Assembly (NCBI GenBank): GCA_036897485.1
Contig: JAYMTF010001116.1
Span: 1-26,187 of the forward strand
Direction of reading: 5' to 3'
DNA: 26,187 nucleotides
Source: Pelargonium nanum
Lineage: Eukaryota; Streptophyta; Magnoliopsida; Geraniales; Geraniaceae
In this document: piece after piece, positions 22,101 through 26,187 of the stretch
Numbering within the stretch: position 1 is the stretch's first letter
Layout of the letters: every line of letters starts with the position of its first letter
Translations under genes and position numbers: made by a program
Notes under the pieces: generated by a model
The model's database searches: none
Told to the model about the DNA's origin: nothing
The model's input: only the letters and a program-made list of their open reading frames with translations

Positions 22101-22909
22101 AAAACAAGACTAAACAATTGTCTTATACGGAATGTACCACTTCACCGGGCTTTCTTTTGCTGATGCGTTCAATGTCTACATGGCAAACATTTGCTAGGGC
22201 ATGCACTCCAGCATCCTACAAACACAATCATAAGAAACTGAACCAGATTGGTGTCATGATTCAAGTGCAAAAATCAAGTCCAAATATAAAAAAACAGGAC
22301 ATAAAAAAGATCTATTTCACATGCTTGAGGGCTTGAGGCTAAAAATTAACGAAGACGGCCAAAAAGAATTTAACAGCAGCACATTGTCTTACAGTCCGAC
22401 TTGAGCAAAAGATTGAGACTGGCTGGCCAATAAATTTATCAAAAGCTTCCTACAAAAACCAAAATTAACATGAAATGAACATATTCAATGATTCCATAAC
22501 AACATTCCACCTGATGAAAATGCACTAGACCCAGAAAATCAAATTCAGCATTCAGAGAACACGCCATTTAAAGTTCGAATCTTTTTCACGAAATTAAGGT
22601 CAATTTAAATTTCTCCAAATTTTCTCATCAGCCAAACAGGAAATTAGACATTACCTGAAGCGCTCCAACAACTGTTCTGCAATTGGGCTGTTGCTGGGAA
22701 CCATAGAATCGTGTTCCTATATACTCAACAGCGACCAAGTACCGTTGAAGTCCGTGGTTTTGGCTCATGGGTTGGGCTTCGAAGATCGATTCGTGCTGTT
22801 GTTCTGTTGCGTCTTCTTCTTCGTTGAAACCTTCAATTTTCGTAATCTTCGAAGGCCTTTGGGAGGATTCAGAAATGATTTCTAGTGAGTGTTTGGGATT
22901 CTCTGACAT
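19192..22909 (-). CDS. tRNA pseudouridine synthase, TruA family (tRNA positions 38-40 type), ten exons
   Basis: Minus-strand coding exons, in order, are 22909-22655, 22449-22393, 22215-22138, 21762-21709, 20829-20750, 20411-20312, 20218-20156, 20019-19765, 19464-19404 and 19289-19192. All are GT-AG and in one frame, giving 366 residues from the first in-frame ATG. The enzyme core begins near residue 57 (YLVAVEYIGTRFYGS). The signature SSRTDAGVHALANVCHVD carries the catalytic Asp (D105). RTYFYRLLAGPE (about 174-185), FLYHQVRLLVG (about 310-320) and the terminal LYLGHVKYDLP complete the TruA fold. Exon 8 adds a Ser-rich insertion of about 50 residues between two core strands, as often seen in plant homologues. 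The family isomerises uridine to pseudouridine in the tRNA anticodon stem-loop. No clear organelle signal is seen, so location is uncertain. The frame stays open upstream of the ATG to a TTG at 23044 and beyond, so a longer N-terminus cannot be excluded. Confidence 0.9.
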
Positions 22910-22952
22910 TGATGAATTTTCTCTCTCACTTTCTGGCCCTCCAAACAAATAT

Positions 22953-23024
22953 TTAGTGTGGGAGGTCGGAGGGTTGGCTTGGCAGGCAGGGTTTAAGGAT
23001 TCTGGAGGTGCTGTTTGGTTGCAT
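22953..23024 (-). other. Possible upstream open reading frame of the pseudouridine synthase gene
   Basis: An ATG at 23024 (context AAAAACATGCAA) opens a 23-codon frame that is out of register with the enzyme and stops with TAA at 22953. That stop lies 43 nt before the enzyme's first in-frame ATG at 22909. If the transcript leader begins upstream of 23024, scanning ribosomes would meet this frame first and it could lower translation. The leader length is unknown. Confidence 0.4.
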
Positions 23025-23089
23025 GTTTTTTGTTGTTCTAACAAGGAAAAAGAAGTAATTTTTATATTAAAAAAAATTAATTAATAGTC

Positions 23090-23800
23090 CTATTTTAGTT
23101 GTTAACTTGGCTAAATCAATTGAATTGATTTTGGAAAAATTATATATTGTTTTGTAAGAAGAGTATTCTAACAAATCAAGAATAAAGACGTGCTTTGTGT
23201 GATTGGTTGTTGATGACGTGAGATCTGTCGTATAACTCATTGTAACCTTGTCATATAACTCACTTGGGAGAAATTGGAGTTCCCAAGAGTACCCACCACT
23301 TCGGTTGACATTCTAGTGACTCGTTGTAGCTTGGAAACGTTAAATTTGCGGAGACTCTTTTGGGCGCTAGGTGTGTGACCATCGTGCCTCCCCAGACGCG
23401 TACTCACTCCTCCGCGAATTCATGTTCAGAATGCTAATCATGCGTGAGTCTCGCGTGTTAGATCACTTGTTGAGTTTTGAGGAGGTAAGGTGGCTCACAG
23501 CGTTCCATATTGGAGCCTCAGCAGGTAAGAGGGTTCTCGTAAGTTTTGAAGGAGTGAAAACCTTGGTGGTCTTGGAGTACACCTGTGGGAGCAAAGAACG
23601 CGCAACTTAAAGACGTGAGACCCAAGTGCGCATACCTTGTCCCTCGCATGCAATTGAGACTCACATTGCTTTGGGCGAACCTAAGATACCTTGTCCCTTG
23701 TGACATGAATGAGATTCACATTTCTTTGGGTGAGTCTCTTTTGGTAGCACCCTTCGGGCCCTTTGTAAAAGTGGAGTATCATTATTAATGAGCATATCAT
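23090..23800. repeat. Unexplained moderate-GC block with 54-bp tandem duplication
   Basis: Between two minus-strand genes, GC rises clearly above the flanks. Two adjacent units share ATACCTTGTCCCT and an internal GAGA.TCACATT.CTTTGGG: 23632-23685 and 23686-23739. The pattern of TTGGGCGA/TTGGGTGA and GAGACTC words suggests a diverged repeat or retroelement fragment. Several short open frames occur on both strands, but none shows a domain or a plausible splice series. I see no terminal repeats that would define it. Confidence 0.45.
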
Positions 23801-24278
23801 AATCGTATTGACTCATAAAACACAAAACACGCACGCACGAGCAACCAATTCTGTTCTTTGAAATAGCTTTCTACATAGAGCCAATTTAATCTTATCTAAA
23901 CAAAAAATGGTCAATAACTTTAAGAGAGTTCATTTGAAGACTGACCACCAACATTTCATCTAATAAAACTGAACAAGACTGAGTAAACCAAAATCCATCC
24001 CAAAACTACCATAGCAGTATAAACTTTCAATGTGACACAACTTCTACCATTGATTAAACTTCCACTTTTAGCAAAACAAATGAAATAAGCTCACTTCACT
24101 CCTAAACATATTGAATTGAACTCAATTGCTACTCTGATAATAAAATTAAAAAAAGCTGGTTCCTAGCCCAATAAACTTTTTTTTTCTTTTTTGAAAAAAA
24201 AAAAACTAGAATAAACTCATCACAGAACTACCCTTTGTAGATTCAAATGAATGATGATTTGAAGCTGAAAATAATTGC
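23800..24278. other. AT-rich 3' flank of the YTH-domain gene
   Basis: This is the region downstream (minus strand) of the stop codon at 24279 and presumably includes the 3' UTR of that gene. It contains homopolymer A and T runs at about 24175-24205. No gene is recognised. Confidence 0.45.
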
Positions 24279-26187
24279 CTATGGTGCCGCAGCAGCAGCA
24301 GCAGATGGAACTTTGTTGTCTACAGGAATCTTTAGAGCATCACTCTTTTCTTCGCCAGCATCATTAAGGGAAAGGTTTTTTGCGAGATTGACCAGAGACG
24401 CAGCATCAATGTTCTTCTGCTCAAAACACGAGTATTAGTTGAATAACAGAACCATCGTATTGAAAACCAGTATCTATACAGCAAAACATCGATCATTGTA
24501 AACTCTAAGTCACATGGTGTAATGAACTTACAGGAAGATCAGCATCCTTGTGAACTTCGCTATGTTGAATTGCTGGCTTGGTGCTCCTTCTGGATATACT
24601 GGACTTCTCCCGAATTTCATAGAAGTTGAAATCATCCAGTAATGATGTTTTGGAGGAATAGTTCTTGAAAATTTTCAGCATCTCCAAACCTTGTTTCAGA
24701 CCAATCTGTAGCAATAAAATATAGTATCAGAATCAGTGATAATAACACCCCCCATCTCATGTTCCATCTAAGTTTCGATGAAACAGATCTATAGCAACTT
24801 TGGTCTCACACACGTGTGTGCACAATTAACATGATTTCAAAAGATATTAGCATGGGAAACCAAAACTTCGGTGAAATTAAACAAGTGCTAAGATCTTGAC
24901 TCTGTTAAGACCTAGAGCGAAAGAGCTAATTTTGAAGATATTAAAATTCTTTTCGCTATACGAATCCTGCAAAATAAAATAGATGTAGATCTAAATTCAG
25001 CAATGGTTTCCAGTCAGCTAGCATTTGGACTAATCTTTTTGGAACGAAAACAAGAATGAGAATGAGATTCTCATTCCAAAGCCATTCTCATGACTACAAA
25101 ATACTAATCCACCTCATTCCCATTCATGACCAAGAAATTTAATCCAAACGCTATCTCAGTTTCAACCTTCCCTTCACTCTTGTGATATAGAATCCAAGGA
25201 AAATATTAACTAATGCATGAAAATAGTATAACAAAAGTCGACATTCTACAAATCAAAGGGAAGGACATTGGTCATTTTTATGACTTACAAAACAGCTTAA
25301 AGAAAGGGAACAGAAAATTGTCTTTAAAAGACCAGACGAGCTCAAAATAAATGAAAATATCAATGAGTATACGTTAAAACTACCTAATCGAAGAAAAATA
25401 GAGTTAAAGTTAAAACAAGTACCTCCTGAGTGTCCCTGGTATAAGTAACATCCTTGTTATCATTGTTCTCAAGGATAATGTGACGCAACTGAGAGTTAGG
25501 GATGTCTTTTATCATATGCCATTTCACTGGGAAGAAACCATTCCACTTGTCAAGATGCCAAAAGTCCATGTCTTTGTTAAAATCCACCTTGCCCATCATC
25601 TCGGCACACCCTACAAATTGTCCACTTCCATTTACCTGAAATTCCAGAGGTGAGAAAAAACACAGCAGAAACTAATAATCTAGTTATATGCAACGTATCC
25701 ATACATAACAATAGTTTAATATACAAAGAGTGAGATTCTTCCACAATGAACAACAAAAAGCATATCATAACTTGAACAAAAAGTGAACAAGTAGTTATAT
25801 TTGCGGGGAAAAAAAGCTTCCAACTCACCGAGAAGAAGAGGAAGACTGGGCACTTCGTGCCCTTCTCACTTGCTCTTGCCTCTGCATCATGAAATGCGGC
25901 ATCTAGCTTCCGGTTACCATTTGCAGTACTTGACCAAACATCATATTTAATGCACTTGTGAACATTATCTTCACTGAATGACTTTATGACATAAAACTTG
26001 GCATCTTCATACTCGATTTCAAAATCTGGTAGATTATATTGATCCCTAGAAACTGGGAGCACCAAATCTTTCACAGCTGGTGAGTCTGAAGGAGCACTAC
26101 TATTATTTGCCCTAGGACCACGGGTTATTTCACTTGACTCTATGTTTCTGCTGGATCTGTCCCTTTGCTTAAATCTATCATTTCCAG
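24279..26187 (-). CDS. YTH-domain m6A-reader protein (ECT type), 3' portion, four exons visible
   Basis: Minus-strand exons are 26187-25829 (open at the window edge, frame offset 2), 25635-25423, 24705-24532 and 24416-24279. They encode the last 293 residues. The YTH domain starts near visible residue 46 ([20 protein letters not shown]) and ends about 235 ([11 protein letters not shown]). The three aromatic-cage tryptophans expected for N6-methyladenosine are present: W84 (DVWSST), and W145 and W150 ([10 protein letters not shown], the same five-residue spacing as in human YTHDF2). [15 protein letters not shown] and TYTRDTQE are family hallmarks. A low-complexity tail ends with six alanines coded by a GCT/GCG run. 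Plant ECT proteins bind m6A in cytoplasmic mRNA and affect organ growth and transcript stability. The missing N-terminal part should be a long Tyr/Pro/Gln-rich disordered region. Which ECT clade it belongs to is not resolved. The leftmost residues visible upstream ([12 protein letters not shown]) also fit ECT proteins. Confidence 0.93.
25019..25153. mobile_element. Small inverted-repeat element in an intron of the YTH gene
   Basis: TAGCATTTGGACTAA at 25019-25033 pairs, with two mismatches, with TTAATCCAAACGCTA at 25139-25153. If the element proper starts at 25021, CTA would be a 3-bp flanking duplication. The interior is full of GAATGAGAATGAG and CATTCTCAT words that can fold back on each other. 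This composition resembles plant MITEs of the PIF/Harbinger type, but the family call is tentative. The element is confined to the intron between exons 25635-25423 and 24705-24532. Confidence 0.5.

Noticed and set aside
22767-23084. A 105-codon plus-strand frame antisense to the pseudouridine synthase first exon
   Set aside because: It is a shadow of the coding exon. The minus frame carries the TruA motifs and joins nine further exons in frame.
25577-26074. A minus-strand frame continuing past 25829 as a 165-residue protein starting at 26074
   Set aside because: The codon at 26074 is GTG, not ATG, and the part after FLFFS is read-through of an intron. Splicing at 25829 to 25635 restores the YTH domain, and the frame is open upstream to the window edge.
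1-26187. CRISPR arrays, operons, prophage or bacterial insertion sequences
   Set aside because: All genes are intron-split eukaryotic genes and no regularly spaced identical repeats or bacterial signals are present.

Overview
This is a nuclear plant DNA window, most likely from a eudicot. It has AT-rich intergenic DNA, genes split by GT-AG introns, site II (TGGGCY) promoter motifs, tRNA-derived SINEs and CACTA-type miniature transposons. The encoded proteins are typical of plants: a short VOC/glyoxalase-I-like protein, a plant bromodomain protein with a CLCAIC module, a TruA-type pseudouridine synthase, and an ECT-type YTH domain protein. I cannot name the species.

Layout. 1-7.3 kb is mostly non-coding. 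It holds two SINEs of one family (431-628 and 3924-4124), both on the minus strand and each with its own target-site duplication, plus a degenerate tandem array near 5.0-5.3 kb. 7.3-9.2 kb is a complete three-exon glyoxalase-I-like gene on the plus strand, with a TATA box, a 230-bp CACTA-type miniature element in intron 2 and a poly(A) signal. 9.2-12.6 kb is repeat-rich. It contains LTR-like direct repeats, a likely small gene on the minus strand encoding a 38-residue membrane peptide (leader split by a 90-bp intron), and a CGGTCC-rich transposon relic with a GC-rich tandem repeat inside.

12.6-18.4 kb is a complete seven-coding-exon bromodomain gene on the plus strand (577 residues). It has an inferred leader intron that carries a third SINE, of a different family. 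19.2-23.0 kb is a complete ten-exon tRNA pseudouridine synthase gene on the minus strand, convergent with the bromodomain gene. Its start codon needs care. 23.1-23.8 kb is an unexplained block of higher GC with a 54-bp tandem duplication. 24.28-26.19 kb is the 3' part of an m6A-reader (YTH/ECT) gene on the minus strand, cut by the window edge, with a small inverted-repeat element in an intron.

The genes form no operon or cluster. Each is a stand-alone eukaryotic gene: dicarbonyl/VOC metabolism, chromatin reading, tRNA modification and mRNA m6A reading. The most novel candidate is the 38-residue membrane peptide at 11.2-11.4 kb. I checked all coding structures by joining exons at GT-AG sites and following the reading frame by eye. 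No database search was possible.
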